In this document: positions 11,391 through 22,929 of the stretch, piece after piece
How the letters are laid out: every line of letters begins with the position of its first letter
Numbering within the stretch: position 1 is the first letter of the stretch
DNA from: Gloeopeniophorella convolvens
Taxonomy: Eukaryota; Basidiomycota; Agaricomycetes; Russulales
Assembly (NCBI GenBank): GCA_022496205.1
Contig: WTXD01000108.1
Span: forward strand, 1 to 53,720
DNA length: 53,720 bases
Direction of reading: 5' to 3'
The notes under the pieces: model-generated
What the model was told of the DNA's origin: nothing
What the model saw: only the letters and a program-made list of their open reading frames with translations
Database searches by the model: none
Translations under genes and position numbers: made by a program

Positions 11391-14300
11391 ATGTCCTCCC
11401 TTCCTCCCGAACAAGCGCCCGGCCCCCACGGCCTCAAACAGCTCTTCGACCAGGCGTTGGATAAGTACACCAGCATAACAGGGACGAATCTCGTACTCGA
11501 TCCGCTCGCCAGCACTCTCCGTGGCTCCAATTCCGTTGATGCGGTCATCAAGGTGTATCAAGATCAGTTTGAACGCTTCCGGCACTTGGGGAAGAAGGGG
11601 AAGGTGATTGCGGCACTCAAGCCAGTGGTTGAAGTCATGCTTGCTCTGTCTAATGTCGGCGGTATTTTGGGAGATGCGCTTGGCTCTGTACGTCAGCGCT
11701 TCAGCTCGTATACGTGCAGTGACAGATCCTCTCACTGTGACTCGATAGGCCCTTCCCCCTGCCAAAGCTGTCCTCGGAGGCATTGGTGTCCTCCTTCAAG
11801 TACGTGACGTGTCCTCTCTTTACCCAGTAATCGGATCTCATTGATATCAGGCAGCAAAGAAAGTCAGTGAGAGCTACGATGCCCTCGTCGGTCTTTTTGA
11901 AACGATCAGCAACTTTCTCGAGCGTCTCAAGATCTATACTGATGGGGCACACGGCCTCGCATCTCGAATGAGCGCAATTCTTATTAAAATCACAGTTCAC
12001 ATGTTGTCCGTCTTCGCACTCGCAACACAGCAGATTCGGCAGGGTCGGCTGAGTGAGTGATCCCTTACCTGTGCGGAAATAGGCTCATCCATATACAGAG
12101 AAATATGGGAAGATTCTGTTAGGACAAGATGCCGAGATTGACGAGGCAGTCAAGACTCTAGACAAGCTGACTGCGGAGGAGCACAAGGCGGTAGCAGCGT
12201 TGACCCTATGGACCGTTCACGGCCTCGCAGTGGACATGAGCGAGCAGCGACGTACGTGATACCTTCGGTGTCCGATGTGTCCTGAAACTAACACTGCTGT
12301 ATAGGCGAGGAGATGTACAGGGAAATCCGAAAGTGGCTATCTCCTCCCGACCCATCGACAAATCACAACGACACTCAAGATCGACACCACGAAGGCACCT
12401 CGACGTGGCTTGTAAACAGCAAGGATTTCCTGGAATGGAAAGCACAAGGCTCGCTTTTGTGGATAAGCGGAAAACGTATGCCTCACCTCACCTTATTCAT
12501 CTTCGCCGATGTTCATCATACACTGTGCCACAGCCGGCGCTGGGAAAACATTTTTGTGGTGCGTAACTATCCGTTCAACCCCTATTGTTCGGGGCATATC
12601 GGACTTATTCCGCGGCCAGCTCTACCGTCGTCGAAGACTTGTGCAATTCACCTACCGACCCGGATGTATGGACGATCGCCACTGCGTACTTCTATTGTAC
12701 TTTCAGGGACTCCGAGAAGCAAAACATCCAAGGACTTCTGTGCTCGATTCTACATCAACTTTCTGCTCGGTCCGACACCTACTACCTCATTCTTTCCCAT
12801 CTCTTCTCGAAGAAGTACTCCAACGGAAGCCGGAGGCCCAGCAATAAAGACCTCGTCGAATGCTTGAAGGAGATGCTCAAGTCTTCAGATGGCACGACAT
12901 ACATCGTCGTAGACGCGCTTGACGAATGCCCAAATTCTGGCACGACATCAGAGCGTCGGGCAATCCTGAAGCTTCTCGAACAGCTCGCTGTCTTGAAGCT
13001 TCCAAATCTTCACCTCTGTGTAACGAGTCGTCCTGAGGACGACATCGGGTCTACCCTGAAACCCCTGGCGTCTCATCACGTGACGCTCGAGGGTTCCCGT
13101 GAGCAAGACGAAGACATCATCCGGTACATACGCTCGATGATAGAATCGCACGAGAAGATGCGGGCATGGCCAGTTAAGATCAAGGAGAAAGTGATTGAGA
13201 CCCTTTTGGAGAATGCTGACGGGATGTACGTCGTACTACAAGACGATCATACGCAGCATACGATTGACTTATCGTCCAGGTTTCGATACGCTTCGTGCCA
13301 GCTCGATATGCTGTGCGACTGCGATGCAGCAAACATCGAAACAACTCTCGCGACGCTACCTAAGACGCTACAAGAGACATACGAGGTGACGCTGGAGCGG
13401 ATCGAAGATGGGAAGTGGCAGTCAGCCCACCGTCTTTTCCAATGCCTATCCTTCTCAACGCGTCCCCTCCGGGTCGAAGAGCTTGCAGAGGTTTTGGCCA
13501 TCGATTTCCGTCCAGATATCCCCGAGTATAATGAGGATTGGCGTGTTGAAGATCCAGAGAAGGCCATCCTATCGGTCTGTCCCGGCAGCTTTGTCGCCAT
13601 CGTTGGAGAGGTGGATCGGGAAGACGCGAAAGTGGTCCAATTTGTGCACTTCTCGGTGAAGGAATTCCTGGTCTCTTACATTTCAAGCGCGCAAGGCAAC
13701 CTCAGAGCGGTGCGCTTTCATGTCGTCCCGGAACCATCCCATGCCACTCTTGCACGCGCGTGCCTTGCTACTCTGTTTCTGATTGGTGACAAATCTGGGG
13801 AAGAATCCGTGGAAGAACACCCTCTAGCCCAATACTATTATCTTTCTGAGCCAGCATTCCCTCTAGCCGAATACGCCGCCAGATACTGGGTGGACCATGC
13901 CCGGTTCGAGGATGTATCGCTGTCAATTATGGCCTCTTTGCAGCACTTCTTCCAGACTCCTGGTACATACCTTTCCGCCTGGATGCGACAAGTTCGTGAC
14001 CCCCATCAGACCGAGGTTAGATTCACGTTCAACGACCCCCCGAGACCAATTCGGTCACTACCATTAGACGCGCCATTGTACTGTGCTGCCTTGTGTGGTC
14101 TCCGTCACGTCGTGAAGGTCATGCATACAACAAATCCAGAAGGTACCAATGAGATCGGAGGCTGGTGTGGTGCACCGCTTCATGCAGCATCGAGTGGCGG
14201 GCACCTCGAGACTGCGACACTGCTTCTCGATCTCGGCGTGGACGTCAACAAACAGGGCGGCTATTACGGCACTGCTCTACAAGCCGCCGCATTCCGCGGG

Positions 14301-15767
14301 TCCCTCGACATCACACAACTGCTTCTTGACCGCGGTGCAGATGTCAATGCTCAGGCTGGCGAGTATGGCACTGCCCTACAAGCCGCTGCATCCCACCAAA
14401 CCCCCGACATTGCGCGACTGCTTCTCAACCATGGTGCGAATGTCAATGCCCTGGGTGGCTATCATGGCACTGCCCTACAAGCCGCTGCGCACTACGGATC
14501 CTTCAACCTCATGCGACTCCTTCTTGACCGTGGCGCGGATGTCAATGCTCATGGCGGTGAGTGCGGCACTGCCCTACAAGCCGCAGCGCACACGAAGTCC
14601 ATTGTCACCACGCCACTGCTTCTCAACCGCGGCGCAGATGTGAATGCCCAGGGTGGCAAGTATGGCACCGCTTTACACGCCGCTGCATGCGGAGAGAACC
14701 TCGACACCATACAACTACTTCTCGACCACGGTGCAGATGTCAACGCCCAGGCTGGCGAGTATGGAACTGCCCTACAAGCCGCTGTAGTACACTGGTCCCG
14801 CAGCGTCATACAACTGCTTCTCGACCGCGGTGCAGATGTCAACGCTCGGGGCGGCAAGTATGGTACTGCCCTACAGGCCGTTGCATATGCAGAGACCCCC
14901 TCCGACGCCTGGACTTATATGCAGCTTCTTCTCGATGAAGACGTAGACGTCGATGAGTACGATGGCACCGATCTACTCTCCGCTGCAAATGGAGTGAACC
15001 TCCGCCTCACACAACTACTTCTCGACCGCGGCGCGGATATCAATGCGCACGATGGCGAGTATGGGACTGCCCTACAAGCCGCTGTACTCAAAAGGTCCCT
15101 CTCCGCCATGCAGCTGCTTCTCGACCGCGGCGCAGACGTCAATACACAGGGCGGCGAATATGGCACTGCCCTACAAGCCGCTGCATACTGCGGGATGCTT
15201 CACATCGTACAACTGCTTCTCAACTACGATGCGGATGTCAATGCGCAGGGCGGCGAGTATGGTACTGCCCTACAAGCCGCTGCATCCCGCGGGAACCTCG
15301 ATATCGTTCAGCTGCTTCTCGACCACGGTGCGGATGTCAATGCTCAGGTCGGCGAGTATGGTACTGCCCTACAAGCCGCTGCACACGGAGAGCGCCGAGT
15401 CGACGACGATGTGCTTTTCGTACCTGAAGGTGCGGATGTCAATGCTCGGGACGGCGAGTACGACACTGAGCTAGAAGCCGCAGCGTGGGACAGGTACTCT
15501 GTCATGGAGTTGCTACTTGACCGCGGTGCAGATGTCAATGCCCAGTGCGGCATGTATTGCACGGCCCTGCAAGCTACGTCGGCGAGTCGGCAGCATGGTA
15601 CAGCACGCAGAGTCGCCCAGTTGCTCCTCGACCATGGCGCAGACCCGAGCATCCAGGGCGGCAAACATGGCTCTGCGCTCCAGGCGGCGTTGTCCGAAGG
15701 GAACACCGAAATCGCACAGTTGCTATCCAGCCTCACAAACACCGAAAGCATGCCCGTGCGTAGATAG
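11391..15767 (+). CDS. NLR2: Goodbye-NACHT-ankyrin STAND protein, apparently intact
   Basis: Exons 11391-11687, 11749-11799, 11851-12052, 12099-12251, 12305-12475, 12534-12558, 12620-13225, 13280-15767 give 3993 nt, i.e. 1330 residues, with no internal stop. Goodbye domain about 10-235 (ALPPAKAVLGGIGVLLQ is the whole of exon 2), linker REEMYREIRKWLSPPD, and Walker A GKPGAGKTFL at about 290-300, largely from the 25-nt exon 6. Walker B YIVVDALDEC is near 400, CVTSRPEDDI near 440, then an after-NACHT helical region to about 770. About 15-16 ankyrin units run from about 800 to 1320. It is the only copy open end to end with the ancestral C-terminus. Predicted cytosolic NTP-switch receptor; ankyrins likely bind the ligand. 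In the 54-nt intron 7 (13226-13279) the frame happens to stay open, so unspliced transcripts would still code. It heads a divergent pair with Tcd copy B and carries a retrotransposon in its 3' flank. Confidence 0.9.
14170..15740 (+). repeat. Ankyrin-coding 99-bp repeat array of NLR2
   Basis: About 15 unit boundaries of the GADVNAQGG type are visible. One degenerate unit near 14940 (DEDVDVDEYDGTDLL) and one near 15420 (VPEGADVNARDGEYD) have lost the canonical helix text. The last unit, GADPSIQGGKHGSALQAAL, is shared with NLR1 and NLR3 and acts as the C-terminal cap. Because the period is a multiple of three, other frames also stay open over long stretches. Confidence 0.85.
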
Positions 15768-17738
15768 ACTTTGGCTAACGGCGAGGTTCACTAGGCTGTG
15801 CGTCTTCCTTTGTTTCGCGGCGCTGACTGCTGGTGGGTAAAAATCCCTTGCTTTTCGCCGAGGCTGAGGGCTGAGGGATAAAGAACGCCGTGCATGATAT
15901 ATACGCTATCCTTCCTGCACTGTCATTTTTTCTAAACATACGCGATGTCATTCTGGATATGTGAGTGCGAGGGCCGCAATCCGCGAGCTTGGCGGTGGTC
16001 CGCGGAAGGCGGATTGGCAAGGAGATGGCCGGACTCGTTCTTCGGCGCCGTAGGATCGAACATATGCGCCACGTTTCCGAGGTGACATGCTCACAAGACA
16101 ATGAAAATAGCAGCATCACGATGCACGGCGGCGGCTCGTACTCACGATATATGGTGTCGAAGCATTACTACTTCCTGCACTCGGTGGCCCGGGGATGGGA
16201 TTGGTAAGGGGGGATTCCCGTCACGGCGTCCGAGAGCTGTGATATGTTTGACTCAGTAGAGCGCTTGGGGCAGCTCACGCCGGTGAGAATCACAGTTGAT
16301 GCTTGAACGGAAGGTGAGATTGTATTTTGAAGATCAGGATGCGGCAACGCTCACCGGGTACCCCTCTGATATGGGCTCAGCTATCCGCGAGAGGGCGATA
16401 GAGAGAGAACTGAACAAAATAATTTCCGAACGAGAGCCTGACCGCGTTCCCTGGACCCCAAAGAGTGGAATTGGTACCTCGCCGTCAGCTCACTGGGTTG
16501 GACAGCAATTGGGGAGGCCACAATAAGAGTAGGAGATTGCGGATGGCGCTGTCCCGGGACAAACTTTCGAGAAATCCGGCAGACATGTGTTGGGGAGGAG
16601 CATGGTGTAGCGTGCGGGTGGACTGGTTGGGGGATAGGGAAGCGGAAGTGGGTGGCGCAAGCTTGGGCATCTGCAGCGGAGTCCGGACGCGCGTTACTCT
16701 TGCCAGAGAACGCATCGTAGAATGATGTGGCCTAACGGACGCTGAACGTTAGGCTGAGATTCATGAATAAGTGCGCGCCGTAGCACTGGGCATCGAGCAG
16801 AGCTCTCGCATATTTGTGAGATAGTGGTATGTAGTCGCAACCAAGCTCAGATATGTATACATATAAGCTCTGTCGGGCGGGACGGGCACCCGGCCGGCGG
16901 ACGCGACTTGACACGACTTGTTTTGGGGCATGTGCTTTTCACGGCGGCTTCTCGTGAGCGCAGCTCAGTGAGGCTCAGCGGACTTTCAGCGACTCTCAGT
17001 AGTTCCCCACTGGCAGTCCAGTCCACGTATGTACGTCCGAACCTCACTCAATGGGCGAGATCCTCCTCCAATAACGCAGCAATGCCGTAATGATGTTTGA
17101 ATCCCTCCGGTACATCAACTCATGCCTTCTCGTTCATCTCGATGCACTGAACGTCTCTGCTCACGTCTCAAAACCGGACATCTACAAGTCTGTCGCCGCG
17201 AGCGACGCTCCTTTCTGCTGTTCCGTCACCCCGCCCGTACCAACAAGCTACGCAAATCAGAGGCATTTGGACCACGGCGAGCGCTAGGAGGTGGATGGGA
17301 TGTTGGGACCTGGTCCGTCGCTGTATCCCTATCTTTCGTGCTCCCACTGACGACGGTACTCTGCTCCTGGCTATGCGGTGGTCAGAATCCTTGATTGATT
17401 GCGCCTCAGCGCCGCCCACGCCGCCCACCCGATACAGCTGCTGATTGGCGACTTCACGATCCCTGAGGTGTCTGGCACCATACGACGGTCTATACGCGTA
17501 TCTCCGACTTTCTGCGGACACCTCGACGACCTCGCTGCAGTATTCCCTTTTTATCGTGCCCGGCGCAGCGCAGCGCTCAACCCAGCAGCCTACGCAGAGG
17601 AAATGGCGGGTCTCATCTGGGTTCTAGAAGCCCATAATGGGCACTTGATCGTCCCGAGCTCGCAGAGTGGACGTGCTCGGGAGAGTTTCACCCTCAGTTA
17701 GTCTCCGTAACAGACTGGACAAGTGAAGACACTCAGTA
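15768..17738. other. Paralogous 3' flank of NLR2 up to the retrotransposon
   Basis: 15768-16850 matches the NLR1 flank; 16900-17738 matches about 35500-36300 after NLR3. A frame around 17530-17640 (RARRSAALNPAAYAEEMAGL) is partly echoed in module C (ARRCAALNIAARAEETAGP at about 36150-36210). It may therefore be an old coding remnant, but no start, end or family could be assigned. No other gene is seen. Confidence 0.5.
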
Positions 17739-17743
17739 GCTTG
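17739..17743. repeat. Target-site duplication (left), GCTTG
   Basis: The five bases GCTTG immediately before the 5' LTR are repeated immediately after the 3' LTR (25833-25837), as expected for integrase-mediated insertion of a copia element. Confidence 0.92.
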
Positions 17744-18213
17744 TGTTGGACTTGTACTTTCTTGATTACTTCGTATTCGTTTCGTGGCGCGCGCGTGCGG
17801 ACAAACGCGCGTGCAGTCTGCTTTCGCTACGTTGACTTTACGACCCGGGCCGGCGGCCCGGGGTTTCGACTTGTGCTCTCGCGCACACTGAGGTCGCACC
17901 GCGAGCCTCATATCTTTATTCCCAATGGACCTATTTGGTTGGTACTGTACAGTTGAGTCCGCGGGGGGTCAAGCCACCCTCCCGAAAATTTCCGTCCCTC
18001 AGTTCCGTGTCGTTAGAGCGCGCGAGGACTGAGGTGAGTACAGTACACTATTTGACTATTCACTTGTATTTACTTTGCCTAGACGGCGAATCTCTTCTAT
18101 TAGGTGAATACAACTTAGTTCCGTGTCGTTAGAGCGCGCGAGGACTGAGACGGCGAATCTCTTCTATTAGAATCGCCCGCGCGCTCCTATAATACCCCCG
18201 TATTTATTCTACA
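17744..18213 (+). repeat. 5' LTR, 470 bp
   Basis: Begins TGTTGGACTT and ends TTATTCTACA. It carries two interleaved internal direct repeats: 33 bp (18001-18033 and 18117-18149) and 22 bp (18082-18103 and 18149-18170). It differs from the 3' LTR at three sites: C/T in the GCTACGTTG block, T/C in TTGTGCTC, and T/A in TTCTATTAGG. Confidence 0.95.
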
Positions 18214-18228
18214 GGTTATGGGCCCTGG
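18214..18228 (+). promoter_or_regulatory. Primer binding site overlapping the gag start codon
   Basis: GGTTATGGGCCC directly follows the 5' LTR. It is complementary to the anticodon arm of eukaryotic initiator tRNA-Met, the half-tRNA priming site known for Drosophila copia, rather than to a tRNA 3' end. The ATG inside it (18218) is the first codon of the gag-pol frame. Basis: sequence seen; tRNA match from general knowledge. Confidence 0.6.
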
Positions 18229-20348
18229 ACCTACCTCTACTGCTCCTGATACTTCTTCATCCTCGACCTCTACTCCCATGGCTGTCTCATCCACCCCCGA
18301 CCAACCTTCCTCGTCTCACCGACTCGTCGAACCCCTTCCCCTGGACGTTCCGCGCCTTGACCCGAACGGTGCGAACTGGGCTATCTTTAAGATGCGGTTC
18401 CAGGAGGTCATGGAGACCAATGACTGCTGGGGTTACTTCGACGGCTCCGAGCCGTGCCCCAAGCCCAAGGATGATAAGAAGCCTACCGACGACGAGAAGG
18501 AAGCCATCAAAAGGTGGAAGAAGCAAGATCAAATCGCACGTTACCTGCTGTCCCAACGTCTACCCGATACGACAGCCGTCCGCCTCGGCGCGATCACGAC
18601 AGCACAGGAACGCTGGGAGAAGGTCCAGGCGGAGTACCAGGCCAAGTCGATCTATGCCCAGAACGATCTCGCTGAGACGTTCTTCGAGATGCGATGCCCA
18701 AAGGGTGGCGACGTCCGGCAATTCCTCAGCAACGTTCGCCTGAAACGCGAAGAGTTAGCAGCAGCCGGCGTCTCTATCGGGAACCAAGAGTATCAACGTA
18801 CCGTCCTCAAAGGTGTTCCCGAGGAGCTTGCTCAGTTCGCATCGGGAATCCTGAGCGCCGCCCGCATCATCTCCCCTGGCACGACCCTCGACACCGATAC
18901 CCTGATAGACCATATCTGCGAAGAAGCTGACCGGATTCGCAACCGCCGCAGCCGTGAGGGGACCGGCAAGTCCAAGAAGGACACCAGTGATGTCGCGCTG
19001 GCTGTCAAGGATGATGACAAGAAGCCTAAGAAACGTAAAGGCAAATGTCACAACTGTAACAAACCTGGCCACTGGGCACGCGAGTGCCGCGCACCGAAGA
19101 AGGACAAGAAACAACAGGAGTCCTCTTCTGGCAGTCAGCAGAAGTCCGAAAACAAACCTGCGGACTCAGCGAACGTGGCTGCAAACCTAGGCGTCGACTT
19201 TGATGGCGCGTGGCTGGTGATGGAACCGAGAGGTGCAGGACTCGTCGTGGATCTCGTCGCGGATGATGCGTTGTCGTCACGCGAGCTTGAAGATCCGATG
19301 AAGGAGGTGGCGCGCAGCGTTGAGAACGCGGGTCCGGGACCCAGCACCGACTTCCAAGAGTGGAGCACCGAGGCCATCAGCAGGCGAGAGAGCGCTCACG
19401 CAGTCGTAGCACACAGACGCGGGGAACCCCCAGTTTCGATCAAACTGTACGATTCTGGAGCAACACGTCATATTTCCCCTTATCGAGACGCGTTTGCGAC
19501 GTACCGGAAGCTGGACCCACCGCAACTCCTCAGTGCTGCAAACCAGCAACGATTTGCTGCTGTAGGCGTCGGCAGCATGACCGTCCTAGCCCCAAACGAG
19601 GACAAGCATTCGCCCATCCCACTTAACGACGTCCTTCACGCACCATCGGTCGGGTGCACCCTTGTGTCAATTGGAGCCCTCGACAAGCTCGGCTACCGCG
19701 CGTCCATTGGCGGCGGAAAGCTCAAATTGTACGAACCAGGGGGAGAGCGTGTCACGTCGATCCCGAAAACCACGCGCGGCCTGTATTGCGTCGCGCACAA
19801 GCTTGCTATGGCAAATGCCGTCTCGGAGACGGTCTCGGTGATGGAACTCCACCGACGGATGGGCCATATTGCGCCCACATCCGCCCGCAAGATGGTCCAA
19901 GACAGCCGAGTCACCGGCGTCAAGATCGACCCAGCGTCACCCATTGAGGAGTGCGATGCATGCATATATGCGCGCGCGACCGAGCAGTCCATTCCTAAGG
20001 AGCGCGTCAGACCTCCAGCCCAGAACTTTGGCGACGAAGTACATACCGACGTATGGGGCCCTTCGCAAATCGAGTCGCGGAGCGGCCGCCGGTACTTTGT
20101 AACGTTCACGGACGATGCGACACGCTTCACCGTAACGTACCTCCTACGAGCCAAGTCTGAGGCATTCGGGGCCTACAAGTCGTTCGAGGCATGGGTCCGT
20201 ATGCAGCAACACTGCTCGGCGATCAAAGTCTTGCGTTCTGATCGGGGCGGCGAGTACCTCAGCGCCGAATTCGATAAGCACCTGTCAGCAAAAGGCACAG
20301 CGCGGCGACTCACCATCCACGACACGCCACAGCTAAATGGCGTGGCTG
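18218..20348 (+). CDS. copia gag-pol, 5' part: Gag, protease, integrase core
   Basis: Frame from the ATG inside the primer site. Residues about 45-240 are a UBN2-type Gag region. A zinc knuckle CHNCNKPGHWAREC (CCHC) lies near 278-291. The aspartic protease motif DSGAT is near 412, followed by the pre-integrase zinc-binding HRRMGH...CDAC (about 545-590). Integrase acidic residues appear as TDVWGP (~611), FTDDATRF (~632) and DRGGEY (~676). The frame is intact up to NGVA, just after the catalytic core, where a TIR element begins at 20349. Read-through into that element gives only about nine foreign residues before a stop at 20375-20377. A truncated Gag-PR-IN product is possible but RT is disconnected. 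Confidence 0.9.
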
Positions 20349-20375
20349 CACTCTACAAAAACCTCCCCCTCTTAT
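20349..20375 (+). repeat. Left terminal inverted repeat of the nested element
   Basis: CACTCTACAAAAAC followed by a C-rich stretch and CTTAT. Pairs with 22930-22956. Confidence 0.8.
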
Positions 20376-20626
20376 AGCAGGAAATAAGATCTTAATAAGT
20401 TATTATTGGGAACTGGGCTTATTTTGTCCTTATCCGTCTAAATTGCCACACTAGTCATAAGACCTACATCTTATTAGCATCTTTAAAAGAACTCTCAAAG
20501 ATAAGGCACATAATAAGACATGAATAAGCTAGTCAAAAGGTGATCACACTATGATATAAAAGCAATGAGAAAGGAGCTGATATTCCAATATACACTACTA
20601 ACATTCTACACTAAAGTAACTAATGC

Positions 20627-20644
20627 TAACCCTAACCCTAACCC
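20627..20644 (+). repeat. Three telomere-type units (TAACCC)3 inside the nested element
   Basis: Eighteen bases are exactly three copies of TAACCC, the complement of the common fungal telomere repeat TTAGGG. They are followed by degenerate forms (ACCCACCCTC, CCTAACCCCACCC) up to about 20680. They lie well inside the element, so they do not mark a chromosome end here. Confidence 0.7.
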
Positions 20645-20879
20645 ACCCTCACACTTAAAACCTAACCCCACCCTTCAACCTCAAGTCTCCACCCGGGGAT
20701 CACAGCATGCTGTTCAACAGTGTCAATGACCATGTATGAAAGAGTGAGAAGGGTACACACCTTATATTGATTAGGAGCAAGGAAGTAAGGGAGAAAAGAC
20801 GAGGCAACAGTAAGCCAGCCAAGTGCTGTAGAGCAAAGTTAGCAAAACCATATAGAACATGTCAGGTACCCACCCCTAT

Positions 20880-22720
20880 ATCTAGCTCCATCCTATGCTG
20901 ACCTTGCTGACGTGGTGGGTTTGCAGGTACGGCGGGAGGGAAAGGGAAAGAGGAGAGGAGAGGAGACAGGTGGGGATGGAGGGAGGAGAAGAGAATGAAC
21001 CGACGTGGCAGCGCGCGTCGCGAAGCTCGTACGACACCGGGTTTGGCCGGATAATTCACACGCGTGTCACGCGTTCTTGCCGTGCGAGTCAACGGAGCGA
21101 CGGTTCGACTTGTCGTTTCTCGAAAATGGCGGCTGAGTTGTCATACCAAGGTGCGCCTGCTATACGCACTCTCCGCTCACGCGTACTGACAACTGCCCAC
21201 TCGCACTCCCCGCCATTCCCACGCCCCTGCCTTCAAACTCGATAGCGCGCCAACGGTCCTGCGCTCACCCCTCTCGCCACGAACACCTTCACCGGTGACG
21301 CTATCTCTCTCCTCTCTGTGGCAAAGAACTGCACTACGACGCGGCCCTCCTCGGTGATCTCAGCAATTGTGCCTGACGGTTCGCACTCGGCCTCGTCCCC
21401 TACGCCCACATCGCCGCCCTCGCCCAGCTCGCCTTCCGCATTGCCTGCAAATGGCGCTGCGCCCATAAGCGCCTGCGCAGGTACTCCGCTCACCATGGTC
21501 GGTCCCGTGGCTGGCACCCTGCCGTGATCGGCCAGCGCAAAGTCGGTGCAGAAGATCAATGGGCGGAAGTGTCAGCGTTGGCACACTGGCACACACACTG
21601 GTATGGTATCCACTGCCTCCTCGCTCCCACTCCTTCTGACCAGCCTGTCCATGGCCCCGATGCACCCGCATGGCGCATACCACGCAGATGCACCGGCCTA
21701 CCCAGGTGCCCGTGCACGCGCAGGATTTCTTCGCGCGCATCGCCGAGCAGGACACCACATACGCGCAAGGTCACCGGCCCCTGTCGCTTCATCAAGCTCG
21801 TCAAGGCTCGAGCACCGACCCGCGCTCTTCATGCGCACCAGCATCCTCGAAATCGGCCAGGGCGGCGCTGCCATCCCTGCTCGCTGCCAAGGGTGGCGGC
21901 TCGGTGCGCATCGTGGCGGCACACCAGCCCGATGGCTCGGACGGCGTGGGCGCGGAGGTGAGCGTTGCGGGGGATCCCTGGGGGCAGGACGGAGCGGCAG
22001 ACGCCAGTGTGGCCGAGGGAGCCGGTGCTAGCATACACGCGGGTATGCTGCCTCCTGCGCTCTCGCTCCCGCTGCTGTTGATCTGCATCTCCCTCGTATC
22101 CTCGCCATCTTCCTCCCCATTGACATTCCTTGCCACCTTCCTCCCTCTCCGCCACCTTCACCCGGCCAGGTGGCCCGCATCATGCTGCACGCCACGAGCT
22201 GCAGCACCCGCAGATGCGGCTCCCTGCGTGCGGCTGACGGTTGCGCTCGCGCCTCGGGTACTGTGCAGACATACACCCTCGCACGCGGCGCGGACCACCC
22301 GTAGTTCACCCCGCCCGCGCCGTACGACGTCCCGGCACCCCTCCCAGGCAGTACTTCCGTCCCCGACGCACGCACCGGTACGCCATGCCGCGCGGGCAAG
22401 GCGCACCTCGCCGTTGCACCCGAGTCCGGCCATGCTCCCGTGCCCCTGCAGACGAGGACGCCACGCAGAGCCTACTGCTCGTCGCCGGTGCGCGCGGCGC
22501 GCGGTATGCGGTGGACTTTGGCGAGGACCGCGTGCCGCGTGCCGAGTAAGGCGCCAGGGACGGCGGGGACATTCCGCCATCGTGCTGCGCGGGGTCGTGC
22601 GCAGGTGGCCGTCATGGGCGCGTCTCTCCTTCTCTCCTCCGTGCCGCGTGCCGCGCCCGCGCGCACCACTTCCTTCTGCTCCTAGTCTGCGAGCTCTGTC
22701 CTTTTTACTTGCATCACTGT
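20880..22720. other. GC-rich interior of the nested element, no gene recognised
   Basis: Long ORFs exist on both strands (for example 21670-22740 plus, 356 codons), but their translations are low-complexity Ala/Arg/Pro/Ser text without a domain. Several overlapping frames are equally long, which suggests composition rather than coding. A minus-strand segment at 21258-21420 (GTIAEITEEGRVVVQFFATE) has the look of a small beta-barrel fragment and might be a captured host-gene piece. I could not name it. Confidence 0.3.
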
Positions 22721-22929
22721 TTTACCTACGTTTGTTATGATAAAATGACATGGTTAGGTGAGCTTGGGCAAAGTGTGATACAAGACAATGATAAGGGAAG
22801 TGGAAGCAGGGCCGAAGACCCAGGTAAGCTCAAGGCTGCAAGATGGCTTCAAGCAGGTGCCAATTGAGCTCTGAAATCGTGAAATCTTTGCTAAGGAAGA
22901 CTAAGACCGGTAAGCATGGTAAGCAAGGA

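Noticed and set aside
20627..20644. Possible chromosome end or subtelomere marked by TAACCC units
   Set aside because: Only three perfect units, located inside a transposon that itself lies inside a retrotransposon, with single-copy genes on both sides in the window.
21670..22740. 356-codon ORF inside the nested element
   Set aside because: Low-complexity Ala/Arg/Pro/Ser text in a GC-rich stretch with equally long overlapping frames on both strands. No domain and no transposase motif.
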